Part shown: positions 1 to 6,349 of the stretch, in pieces
Layout of the letters: each line of letters opens with the position of its first letter
Position numbering within the stretch: the stretch's first letter is position 1
From: Candidatus Aminicenantota bacterium
Lineage (GTDB): Bacteria > Acidobacteriota > Aminicenantia > S016-38
Assembly (NCBI GenBank): GCA_027062035.1
Contig: JAMOUL010000248.1
Coordinates: 1-7,232 of the forward strand
Direction: 5' to 3'
DNA: 7,232 nt
Notes under the pieces: generated by a model
The model's input: the letters and a program-made list of their open reading frames with translations, nothing else
Told to the model about the DNA's origin: nothing
The model's database searches: none
Translations under genes and position numbers: made by a program

Positions 1-632
1 GAAGAAAGTTCCTTTAAGAGCTGTTCCTTTTTCTCCCTGTTTCGTTCTATCTCCTGAAGTTTTTTCTGTAATAGCATTCTTTTCCTTTTTAGAAGCCGTT
101 CTCTTCTTTTCAGTCTCCATAAGAGCCTTCTTTTTTCCCTTATTTTAGAATGTAGTTCCCGTTCTATCCGGTTTTTTTCCCGGAGTAACCAGTTATATTT
201 CTTTATGGCAAGGGAGTTTTTGCGGCCCAGATAAATGAGGTAAGATAATTTATCTATTGAAGAGGGGTATTTAAGCAAAAGAAGAATTTTTTGAAGCTCT
301 GTAAGATTTCCCCGGTATAGAACCAGAGATATCTGCTGTATTTCTTTTTTGGTCTTTTTCAGCCTTTTTTTAATATCATCCAGATTTACAGAGATGCGTT
401 TAATCTCTTTTTCCAGCTTATTCAGATTTTTCCTCTCAATGAGAATTTTGGTTTTTATGAGTTCAATTTCCATGCCCGATCTTTCAAGAAAGGCTGAAAT
501 ACTGTCTTTCTGTTTTTTCAGATTTTTAATATCCCGCTTAAGAATCTTTATCCTTAGCTTGAGTTCGTTTGTATCCGGGTAAGTGGCTCCGGATAAAATT
601 GAGCAGATGAGAAGAAATGCTAAATACCTCAT
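1..632 (-). CDS. EnvC-like murein hydrolase activator, N-terminal coiled-coil part (partial, runs off left edge)
   Basis: The minus strand reads open from ATG at 632 to the window edge: 210 whole codons with no stop, so the C-terminus is missing. Residues 1-16 look like a signal peptide (MR, then a hydrophobic run YLAFLLICSILSGA). From about residue 22 the protein is almost pure Lys/Glu/Arg/Leu coiled coil. It is interrupted near 103-145 by a short region (VLYRGNLTELQKILLLLKYP, then SSIDKLSYLIYLGR) that matches the family pattern 'LYR-G...LLL.S.S..DLL.R..YL..L' of EnvC/PcsB-type proteins, followed by a second helix at 146-210. In that family the coiled coil docks to FtsEX and a C-terminal LytM/M23 domain activates or performs peptidoglycan cleavage. 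That domain would lie beyond the left edge and is not visible here. The start overlaps the upstream gene's stop by ATGA and has only a weak AAGAAA purine stretch, suggesting translational coupling. Other periplasmic coiled-coil proteins remain possible. Confidence 0.72.
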   Translation of the reverse strand, partial: MRYLAFLLICSILSGATYPDTNELKLRIKILKRDIKNLKKQKDSISAFLERSGMEIELIKTKILIERKNLNKLEKEIKRISVNLDDIKKRLKKTKKEIQQISLVLYRGNLTELQKILLLLKYPSSIDKLSYLIYLGRKNSLAIKKYNWLLREKNRIERELHSKIREKRRLLWRLKRRERLLKRKRMLLQKKLQEIERNREKKEQLLKELS

Positions 633-1528
633 TTTCTTGTTATATAAACAATAAATCCCACAAAGGCGAGGATAATTGCTATGGTCAAATCCACCGATGA
701 GAACAGGAAGCCCTGTTCTGTGCTTGCCCCGTAAAGGGGGAATACCGAGATGGCAAAATAATCTCTTATTCCGATACCCTGAAAGGTTATAGGTATGGCC
801 ATCAAAATAAGCATGGTTGGGATAAGAAAGAAATAGGAAATAAGAGGGGCTTCAATTCCTACAGCCTTTCCAATCGCCCAGTAATGAATGATCACGTTTA
901 TCTGAAGAAGAAAACTCCAGGCAAGAACTTTTAAAAAAAGTCGGGATGACTTTAATCTGGCAAATGACCGGGATGTTTTAAATATCTTCTCGCCTATTTT
1001 ACCCTTTTTAGGGAGTAGCAGGAGCAACCCGGGCTTTAAAAGCAATACAGAGGTTATCAAGAGAACTGAACCGAGTACAGCCAGGGAAAAGATCAGAAGA
1101 CCCTTCACCTTAGGAGGAGAGGTGGCTATGGCAATGGTTCCAAGTATTACCAGGGAAAAGAGGCCCACGACCCGTTCGTAAAAGACGGTGGACAGACCCG
1201 ATGCAATTTCGTCCTTTGAGCTCATATCCCCTATCCTTATAACATCCCCACCGAATCTGGAGGGCAGGAAAAATCCAAAGAATGTTGAAACCAGGTAGGA
1301 TTTTATGTAAAAGGAAAGGGGAAGTTCTATGTCGAGCTTTCCTGAAATAGCCTTCCATCTGAGGCCACTTATTAAATATCCAAAGGTGTGAAGAAAAAGG
1401 GCGAGGGCGAACCATCCAGGATGAATGGACTTAAGAACACTGTAAAACCGTGAGAAGTCTATCCTGAACAATAGAATATAGGCGATGGCTATTAAGCTAA
1501 TCCCCAATTTTATGGCTAATTTTCTCAT
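629..1528 (-). CDS. Flippase-like integral membrane protein, LPG_synthase_TM family (PF03706)
   Basis: The product is a 299-aa protein with about eight hydrophobic segments (roughly residues 6-20, 38-56, 77-95, 120-136, 142-164, 200-217, 231-248 and 279-296) and no soluble domain. It has the hallmarks of the lysylphosphatidylglycerol synthase transmembrane family, also called UPF0104 or YbhN-like: RW at 57-58, FLPSRFGGDVIR at 87-98, ERVVG at 118-122, and PITFQGIGIRD at 246-256, which corresponds to the family's 'P.s.GGlGvRE'. In MprF this module moves aminoacylated lipids across the membrane. Stand-alone members without the synthase domain have mostly undefined substrates, so lipid or polyprenol-lipid transport is inference. 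The length is normal for stand-alone members. The start at 1528 has AGGA five bases upstream. The stop overlaps the next gene's ATG by four bases, so the two are co-transcribed. Confidence 0.85.
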   Translation of the reverse strand: MRKLAIKLGISLIAIAYILLFRIDFSRFYSVLKSIHPGWFALALFLHTFGYLISGLRWKAISGKLDIELPLSFYIKSYLVSTFFGFFLPSRFGGDVIRIGDMSSKDEIASGLSTVFYERVVGLFSLVILGTIAIATSPPKVKGLLIFSLAVLGSVLLITSVLLLKPGLLLLLPKKGKIGEKIFKTSRSFARLKSSRLFLKVLAWSFLLQINVIIHYWAIGKAVGIEAPLISYFFLIPTMLILMAIPITFQGIGIRDYFAISVFPLYGASTEQGFLFSSVDLTIAIILAFVGFIVYITRK

Positions 1529-1533
1529 TCAAT

Positions 1534-1538
1534 TCCTA
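1534..1538 (-). promoter_or_regulatory. Ribosome binding site of the flippase-like gene
   Basis: On the minus strand TAGGA lies five bases before the ATG at 1528. This supports that start over downstream alternatives, which would cut into the first hydrophobic segment. Confidence 0.6.
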
Positions 1539-1542
1539 TCAA

Positions 1543-1556
1543 TAAAATGATAAAAT
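1543..1556 (+). promoter_or_regulatory. Candidate rightward -10 elements for the ftsH operon
   Basis: Two TAAAAT hexamers, at 1543..1548 and 1551..1556, lie eight bases apart as a small direct repeat, and each matches TATAAT at 5/6 positions. Only the first would leave the whole SD sequence (1562..1568) in the transcript, so it is preferred. No good -35 hexamer is visible at 16-18 bases upstream of either. The elements overlap the leftward -10, so the two promoters may compete. Confidence 0.3.
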
Positions 1557-1576
1557 CTAAGAGGAGGTAGAGACAA
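1547..1576 (-). promoter_or_regulatory. Candidate leftward promoter
   Basis: On the minus strand TTGTCT (1571..1576) is followed after 18 bases by TATCAT (1547..1552), matching the sigma-70 consensus at 4/6 and 5/6 positions. Transcription would start near 1540 and leave a short leader holding the TAGGA ribosome binding site. It overlaps the ftsH leader. This was assigned by eye and not tested. Confidence 0.35.
1562..1568 (+). promoter_or_regulatory. Ribosome binding site of ftsH
   Basis: A perfect AGGAGGT lies 12 bases before the ATG at 1581, slightly farther than usual. No in-frame start codon lies between them, and the next in-frame ATG (codon 46) would remove the first membrane helix, so 1581 is the start. 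Confidence 0.7.
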
Positions 1577-1580
1577 TAAA

Positions 1581-3404
1581 ATGGCGGAAAGAAAAGGATT
1601 TAATTCAGGAACTATAATCGTTTGGTTAATCATAGGAGTAATTATAATATTCCTTTACGGTCTGGCAAACTATAGTGAAAGACCCAAGGATATAGATTTT
1701 ACAGGTTTTATTGAGATGGTCAAGGGCGGAAATGTGCGGGAAGCTGAGATAAAGGGTCAGATTATAAATTTTAAAGATAAAAACGGTAATACTTATAGAA
1801 CCGTTGCCCCTGAGGGATATACAAAGGTAATAGATATTCTTCAGGCCCATAATGTTCGTATCTCAGCCAGAGAGAAATCAGAAGGAGGAATCTGGTCCAT
1901 ATTGTTTTCCTGGTTACCACTTGTAGTTCTAATAGTGCTGTGGTTTATGTTTATGAAGCAGATGCAGACAGGGGGCAATAAGGCCTTTTCCTTTGGAAAA
2001 AGCCGGGCAAAGCTCTTCACCTCCTCTGACAAAAAGGTCACATTTGAGGATGTTGCTGGGGTAGAAGAAGCAAAGGAAGAGCTCAAGGATATTGTGGAAT
2101 ACCTGAAGAATCCCAAGAGGTTTTCACGTCTTGGGGGGAGAATGCCCAGGGGAATCCTTCTGGTGGGTCCACCGGGTACTGGAAAGACGCTTCTGGCTAA
2201 GGCCGTTGCAGGGGAGGCTGATGTTCCCTTCCTTTCTATTAGCGGTTCCGATTTCGTGGAACTGTTTGTTGGAGTGGGTGCATCCAGGGTAAGGGACCTG
2301 TTTAATCAGGCACAGAGACTTGCTCCCTGTGTGATTTTTATAGATGAAATAGATGCCGTGGGAAGACAGAGGGGAGCCGGCCTCGGTGGAGGCCATGATG
2401 AAAGGGAACAGACCCTGAACCAGCTCCTTGTGGAAATGGATGGATTTGATCCCAACGAAGGGATAATAGTTCTTGCAGCAACCAACCGACCGGATATTCT
2501 TGATCCTGCTCTGCTCAGACCCGGCAGGTTTGATAGAACTGTATATGTTCCCAAGCCCGATGTTAGAGGAAGAGAGGAGATTCTGAAAGTACATGTAAGG
2601 AATCTTCCCTTAGGTGATGATGTTGATCTCAGGGTGATTGCAAGGGGTACTCCCGGTCTTACCGGAGCGGACCTTGCCAATCTCGTGAATGAAGCAGCCC
2701 TTATAGCAGCGAGGAAGAATAAGGACCGCATAGAAATGGAGGATTTCGAGGAGGCAAAGGATAAGGTTCTTATGGGTAAGGAAAGGAAAAGTATGATCCT
2801 TTCTGATGAGGAGAAGAAAATAACAGCCTACCACGAAGCCGGTCATGCCCTTCTTGCATCCCTTCTTCCACATGCGGATCCCATCCACAAGGTAACAATA
2901 ATTCCCAGGGGACTGGCTCTTGGCGTAACACAGCAGCTTCCGGAGGACGATAGATATACCTATACCAAGGAATATTTGGAAGACCAGATAGCAGTTCTTC
3001 TTGGTGGAAGAGTTTCTGAGGAAATAATGCTGGGTAAAATAACTACCGGAGCAGGATCAGACCTGGAGAGAGCAACAGAGATAGCCCGCAGGATGGTTTG
3101 TGAATGGGGTATGAGTGATCTTGGACCACTGAACTTTGGGGAAAAGGAGGGTGCCATCTTCCTTGGAAAGTCACTTAGCATGAAAAAGGAGATTTCTGAA
3201 GAGACCGCAAGGTTAATAGATAGGGAAATAGAAAAGATAATTAAAAAGAATTATGAGAGGGCTAAGGAAATAGTAAAGAAAAACAGGGATAAACTGGAGG
3301 CAATAGCTCAGGGCCTTCTTGAGAAGGAGGTCCTGACATCTGAGGAAATAAATGCAATAATAAATGCAAGGGAGGCAGCTTATAAAGGAGAAGAGAAAAT
3401 CTGA
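1581..3404 (+). CDS. ftsH: ATP-dependent zinc metalloprotease FtsH
   Basis: This is the membrane-anchored AAA+ protease that unfolds and degrades misassembled membrane proteins and selected cytosolic regulators as a hexamer. At 607 aa it has the usual family length. In order: a membrane helix at about 11-29, an extracytoplasmic FtsH-ext domain at about 35-100, and a second helix at about 107-126. The AAA+ domain follows, with Walker A GPPGTGKT (196-203), pore loop FVG (229-231), Walker B VIFIDEID (251-258), and the second region of homology around 300-319 with arginine fingers R313 and R316. The M41 peptidase domain has HEAGH (418-422; zinc ligands H418 and H422, catalytic E419), with D494 in GSDLERAT as the likely third ligand. 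The C-terminus is a Lys/Glu-rich helix. All key residues are present, so it should be active. It is first in its operon, with a strong SD, and its TGA overlaps the cdaA ATG by one base. Confidence 0.98.
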   Translation: MAERKGFNSGTIIVWLIIGVIIIFLYGLANYSERPKDIDFTGFIEMVKGGNVREAEIKGQIINFKDKNGNTYRTVAPEGYTKVIDILQAHNVRISAREKSEGGIWSILFSWLPLVVLIVLWFMFMKQMQTGGNKAFSFGKSRAKLFTSSDKKVTFEDVAGVEEAKEELKDIVEYLKNPKRFSRLGGRMPRGILLVGPPGTGKTLLAKAVAGEADVPFLSISGSDFVELFVGVGASRVRDLFNQAQRLAPCVIFIDEIDAVGRQRGAGLGGGHDEREQTLNQLLVEMDGFDPNEGIIVLAATNRPDILDPALLRPGRFDRTVYVPKPDVRGREEILKVHVRNLPLGDDVDLRVIARGTPGLTGADLANLVNEAALIAARKNKDRIEMEDFEEAKDKVLMGKERKSMILSDEEKKITAYHEAGHALLASLLPHADPIHKVTIIPRGLALGVTQQLPEDDRYTYTKEYLEDQIAVLLGGRVSEEIMLGKITTGAGSDLERATEIARRMVCEWGMSDLGPLNFGEKEGAIFLGKSLSMKKEISEETARLIDREIEKIIKKNYERAKEIVKKNRDKLEAIAQGLLEKEVLTSEEINAIINAREAAYKGEEKI

Positions 3405-4177
3405 TGCTCGAACTGCTGAGAAATGCGTTTCGTAATTTCACAGTTGCAGATGCAATTGATATCTTTCTCGTATCCATAATCTTCTATCAGTTTATAAAAC
3501 TCATCAAGGGGTCCAGGGCCTATCAGATGACCCTTGGACTCTTTACCCTGGCCGGTGTTTATATTCTGAGCTTTTATTTCAAACTTAATACCCTGAACTG
3601 GTTGTTAAAGGAATTCCTTACCTATCTGATTATTGCGGTTATCGTCCTGTATCAGGGAGAATTGAGAAAACTCCTTGCAGAGATAGGATCAAGGGGAATT
3701 TTTAAAGCCAGGCCGAGAAGAACCTCAAGGGAAACCATTAAAACCATATCTCTTGCTTCCAAATATCTCGCAGAACAGAAAATCGGAGCACTTATAGCCA
3801 TTGAAAGGGAAATTTCCCTGAAAAATTTTGCAGAGAAGGGAGTCCTCCTGGATGCCCTTGTAAGCAGAGACCTTATAGTTTCCGTGTTTTTCCCCACCAG
3901 TCCTCTGCATGACGGAGGGATGATTATATCTGGCGATAGAATAAAGGCAGCAGCCTGTTTGTTCCCTCATCCTTCAGAGCATCCCTTTCTGGATAGATTC
4001 GGAACCAAAACAAGGCATCTGGCCGCAATAGGGATGTCCATGGAAACGGACAGCGCCGTTATTGTTATCTCAGAAGAGAAGGGGACAATTTCCCTGGCTC
4101 TGGGAGGGAAACTTTTCATGAACCTTGACAGGGAAACCCTCGAAAAGAAAATACTTGATTATATGGAAATAAAATGA
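3404..4177 (+). CDS. cdaA: CdaA-type membrane diadenylate cyclase, with variant catalytic motifs
   Basis: CdaA (DacA) condenses two ATP into cyclic di-AMP, which controls potassium and osmolyte balance and cell-wall homeostasis. The 257-aa length is close to the family norm. Three hydrophobic segments occupy about 17-34, 42-58 and 65-84. A linker with YQGELRKLL (83-91; usual 'fQPELRraL') leads to the DAC domain at about 115-240. Conserved landmarks include IGALIAIER (127-135), PLHDG (167-171), and TDSAVIVISEEKGTISLA (215-232). Both signature motifs differ from the family. The DGA motif reads DGG (170-172, bases 3911..3919). The RHR motif reads RHL (204-206, bases 4013..4021), preceded by FGTKT where the family usually has LGT directly before RHR. 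ETG upstream is EKG (144-146). The fold is clear, but full cyclase activity should not be assumed. The start overlaps the ftsH stop as TGATG, with AAAGGAG 13 bases upstream. It is followed by its usual partners cdaR and glmM. Confidence 0.9.
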   Translation: MLELLRNAFRNFTVADAIDIFLVSIIFYQFIKLIKGSRAYQMTLGLFTLAGVYILSFYFKLNTLNWLLKEFLTYLIIAVIVLYQGELRKLLAEIGSRGIFKARPRRTSRETIKTISLASKYLAEQKIGALIAIEREISLKNFAEKGVLLDALVSRDLIVSVFFPTSPLHDGGMIISGDRIKAAACLFPHPSEHPFLDRFGTKTRHLAAIGMSMETDSAVIVISEEKGTISLALGGKLFMNLDRETLEKKILDYMEIK

Positions 4178-5028
4178 GAATAAGAGAAATAATATTTAAG
4201 AACTTTCCTCTTAAGTTTTTATCTTTCCTTTTTGCCCTTCTTCTATGGATAGTGGTCTCAGGTGAGAAGAAGCAAATGGTGGAGATAATGGTTAACACCA
4301 GGATTGGGTTTCAGAATCTTCCTAAGAACCTGGAAGTGGTGAATTATTCTCCCAAGGAAGTAAATATTAGATTGAAGGTACAAAAGAACCAGATTTTCTC
4401 CGTGGATTCGAGAAGAATATCTCTTATGGTGGACCTTTCAAACGCAAAGGAAGGGGAGGAGATATTTCCGCTTAAAAAGGAGATGGTCATCCTTCCTGTC
4501 CCTGCGGAGGTGGTGAAAATAACCCCCTCCTTTGTTAAGGTTCAACTGGAGGGAATAGTAAGAAAACAGGTAAGGGTTAAGCCCGTACTCATAGGCTCGC
4601 CCCCCAGGTGGATAATTTTTGAAGGGTATGAAGTAAGACCCAAGTATGTTACCCTTTCTGGCACCAGACAGTCGCTGAAGAGGGTTTCCAGCGTTTATAC
4701 CGAGCCCTTCAACCTGGCAAATATGAAATTGAACGAAGTATTTAAGGTGAAAATAATTCCGCCCCAGGGAGCAGTTTCCATAATTGATCCAGAAGACGGG
4801 ATTATTCTTCTGAGTTTTCTCGGGAAGGAGAAGAGACAGACCAAAACTCTTTCTGTTGAAAAAAATGGTTACCTTATCTGGGTAAAGGTGGAAGGGCCGT
4901 ATACGAAAATTCAGTCCATAAGCGCTGAAAATATTACAGGACTTGTCAGAAAGGGTAGAGCCCTTGTTCCAGTGGTTCAATTACCAGAAGGAGTGAAACT
5001 GGTGAAGTACAGGGTGAGAAAGAAATGA
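4174..5028 (+). CDS. cdaR: CdaA regulatory protein CdaR (YbbR-domain protein)
   Basis: CdaR is a membrane-anchored protein whose YbbR domains lie outside the cytoplasmic membrane; it binds and modulates CdaA. The 284-aa product has a short cytoplasmic N-terminus (MRIREIIFKNFPLK), one membrane helix at about 14-29 (FLSFLFALLLWIVVSG), and then beta-rich YbbR repeats. Repeat one spans about 33-126: it begins near VEIMVNTRIGFQNLP and ends ITPSFVKVQLEG. Repeat two spans about 130-217, with KQVRVKPVLIG and the typical EGYEVRPKYVTLSG. A third, incomplete-looking repeat spans about 221-284. YbbR sequences are poorly conserved, so the identification rests on the membrane-plus-repeat layout, the 'P..V.l.G' signatures and its position between cdaA and glmM. 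The ATG overlaps the cdaA TGA (ATGA) with only a weak SD, so translation is probably coupled. Its own TGA overlaps the glmM ATG in the same way. Confidence 0.9.
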   Translation: MRIREIIFKNFPLKFLSFLFALLLWIVVSGEKKQMVEIMVNTRIGFQNLPKNLEVVNYSPKEVNIRLKVQKNQIFSVDSRRISLMVDLSNAKEGEEIFPLKKEMVILPVPAEVVKITPSFVKVQLEGIVRKQVRVKPVLIGSPPRWIIFEGYEVRPKYVTLSGTRQSLKRVSSVYTEPFNLANMKLNEVFKVKIIPPQGAVSIIDPEDGIILLSFLGKEKRQTKTLSVEKNGYLIWVKVEGPYTKIQSISAENITGLVRKGRALVPVVQLPEGVKLVKYRVRKK

Positions 5029-6347
5029 GACTGTTTGGAACAGATGGAATAAGAGGAAAGCCGTGGGATGAGCCCCTCAGCAGGGACACAATAGTAAAGG
5101 TGGGTTATGTGGTGGCCAAGCGGTATCCCAGGATTTTAATCGTGAGGGATACCAGGGGAACTGGAGAAGACATTGAAGAACTCCTTGCCTACGGGATAAG
5201 CGAGGCGGGAGGAGAAGCCGTGAGTTCCGGAGTATTACCCACTTCCTCCCTTGCATTTCTTGTCCCGAAGTTTAAATTCTCCGCAGGAATTTCCATTTCA
5301 GCATCCCACAATCCTTTCTGGGATAATGGCATAAAAATTATAGGTCCAGATGGAAAGAAACTATCAATGTTTAAAGAAAAGGAGCTGGAAGAGGAAATAC
5401 TGGCCTTAAAGCTCCTTAGAATAGAGAATTTCTCCCTTAAGAAGGAAGATTACAGTGAGGAATACAAGAAATTTTTGATTTCCAGGGCGGATGTGAAATT
5501 TGATGGTTACAGGGTAATTCTGGACAGTGCCAATGGGGCGAGTTACCGGGTGGCCCGGGAGGTTTTTTCGTTCCTTGGGGCAAACACTGAGGATATAGGA
5601 AGTTCCCCGGATGGTCGTAATATAAACATAACCGGGGCAACTCATCCTGAGGACCTTTCCTGGAAGGTAAAATCCAAAAATGCCCAGATAGGATTTGCCT
5701 TTGACGGAGATGCCGACAGGTGTATATGGGTAGATGAAAGGGGACAGATACTTTCGGGTGACCATACCCTGTTCCTTTTTGCCAGCCATTATCTGGAAAC
5801 AGGAAGGAAATGGAACAGGAAGGTTGTGGGAACTGTGATGTCCAACCTTGCTCTGGAGAAAAAACTGGAGGAGCTTGGCATAGAGTTTATCAGAGCTGGA
5901 GTTGGGGACAGGATTGTTTTGAGGGAAATGGAAAAGACAGGAGCAATACTGGGAGGGGAGGAATCCGGTCACACCATATTTAGAGAGATTCTACCAACCG
6001 GAGACGGACTCCTGACCTCCATTCTTATCCTTTCCACTCTTAAAAAGAGGGGAGAGAAGGCTTCTGTCTGGAGAAGAAAGCTCAAATTTTATCCACAGCT
6101 AAAGGAGAACATAAGGGTTAAAGAACGCAGGCCATTAGAAAAGCTGGATGGTTTTAAGGACGTTATGGAATTTATAAAAAAGAAATACAGGAATTGCTAT
6201 TTTATTGTGAGATTCTCAGGAACAGAGAGTTTTCTCAGGGTTACTGTTCAGGGTAAAAGCCGGGAAAGAGCAAAGGCTGCGCTGGAAGAGCTTTCCTATA
6301 AGCTAAAGGAAATATTAAAAAAGGAAAATATATTATCGGAGGATTAA
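5025..6347 (+). CDS. glmM: Phosphoglucosamine mutase GlmM
   Basis: GlmM interconverts glucosamine-6-phosphate and glucosamine-1-phosphate, the step feeding UDP-GlcNAc for peptidoglycan and LPS. The 440-aa product belongs to the alpha-D-phosphohexomutase family and has four domains. FGTDGIRG is at 4-11. The phosphoserine loop ISASHNP is at 91-97, with S94 as the catalytic serine. The magnesium loop FDGDADR is at 226-232 (D227, D229, D231). The GVGDR loop is at 292-296, the sugar-recognition loop GEESGH at 311-316 (GlmM usually has GEQSGH), and the C-terminal phosphate-binding loop RFSGTES at 396-402 (usually RPSGTEP). The N-terminus is several residues shorter before the catalytic serine than in E. 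coli-type GlmM. The close relatives phosphomannomutase/phosphoglucomutase cannot be excluded on motif alone, but the cdaA-cdaR-glmM order makes GlmM much the best call. In other bacteria GlmM binds and inhibits CdaA. The start overlaps the cdaR stop as ATGA. Confidence 0.93.
   Translation: MRLFGTDGIRGKPWDEPLSRDTIVKVGYVVAKRYPRILIVRDTRGTGEDIEELLAYGISEAGGEAVSSGVLPTSSLAFLVPKFKFSAGISISASHNPFWDNGIKIIGPDGKKLSMFKEKELEEEILALKLLRIENFSLKKEDYSEEYKKFLISRADVKFDGYRVILDSANGASYRVAREVFSFLGANTEDIGSSPDGRNINITGATHPEDLSWKVKSKNAQIGFAFDGDADRCIWVDERGQILSGDHTLFLFASHYLETGRKWNRKVVGTVMSNLALEKKLEELGIEFIRAGVGDRIVLREMEKTGAILGGEESGHTIFREILPTGDGLLTSILILSTLKKRGEKASVWRRKLKFYPQLKENIRVKERRPLEKLDGFKDVMEFIKKKYRNCYFIVRFSGTESFLRVTVQGKSRERAKAALEELSYKLKEILKKENILSED
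6338..6342 (+). promoter_or_regulatory. Ribosome binding site of pdxJ
   Basis: GGAGG sits at the very end of glmM, seven bases before the pdxJ ATG at 6350. It is one of the strongest SD sequences in the operon and supports this start and independent re-initiation. Confidence 0.7.
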
Positions 6348-6349
6348 TA

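Noticed and set aside
360..372. Run of seven T (plus strand) as a possible terminator or frameshift site
   Set aside because: It lies within the open coiled-coil reading frame, where it encodes Lys codons (AAA). No stem precedes it and the frame continues intact on both sides.
349..582. 77-codon plus-strand reading frame rich in Phe, Ser and Leu
   Set aside because: It is the complement of the Lys/Glu-rich coiled-coil gene on the minus strand. The hydrophobic composition is what the reverse strand of AAA/GAA/CTT codons produces. It has no recognisable domain.
2124..2731. Two overlapping minus-strand frames (156 and 141 codons) inside ftsH
   Set aside because: They lie opposite the invariant AAA+ core of FtsH, whose conservation explains the absence of stops. 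Neither encodes a recognisable protein.
4438..4980. 180-codon minus-strand reading frame inside cdaR
   Set aside because: Antisense to a YbbR-domain gene that fits its operon exactly; no recognisable domain and no promoter or ribosome binding site.
5406..5972. 188-codon minus-strand reading frame inside glmM
   Set aside because: It lies wholly opposite conserved GlmM domains, has no SD-linked start or family motifs, and its Pro/Ser/Tyr-rich content looks like a reverse-strand shadow.
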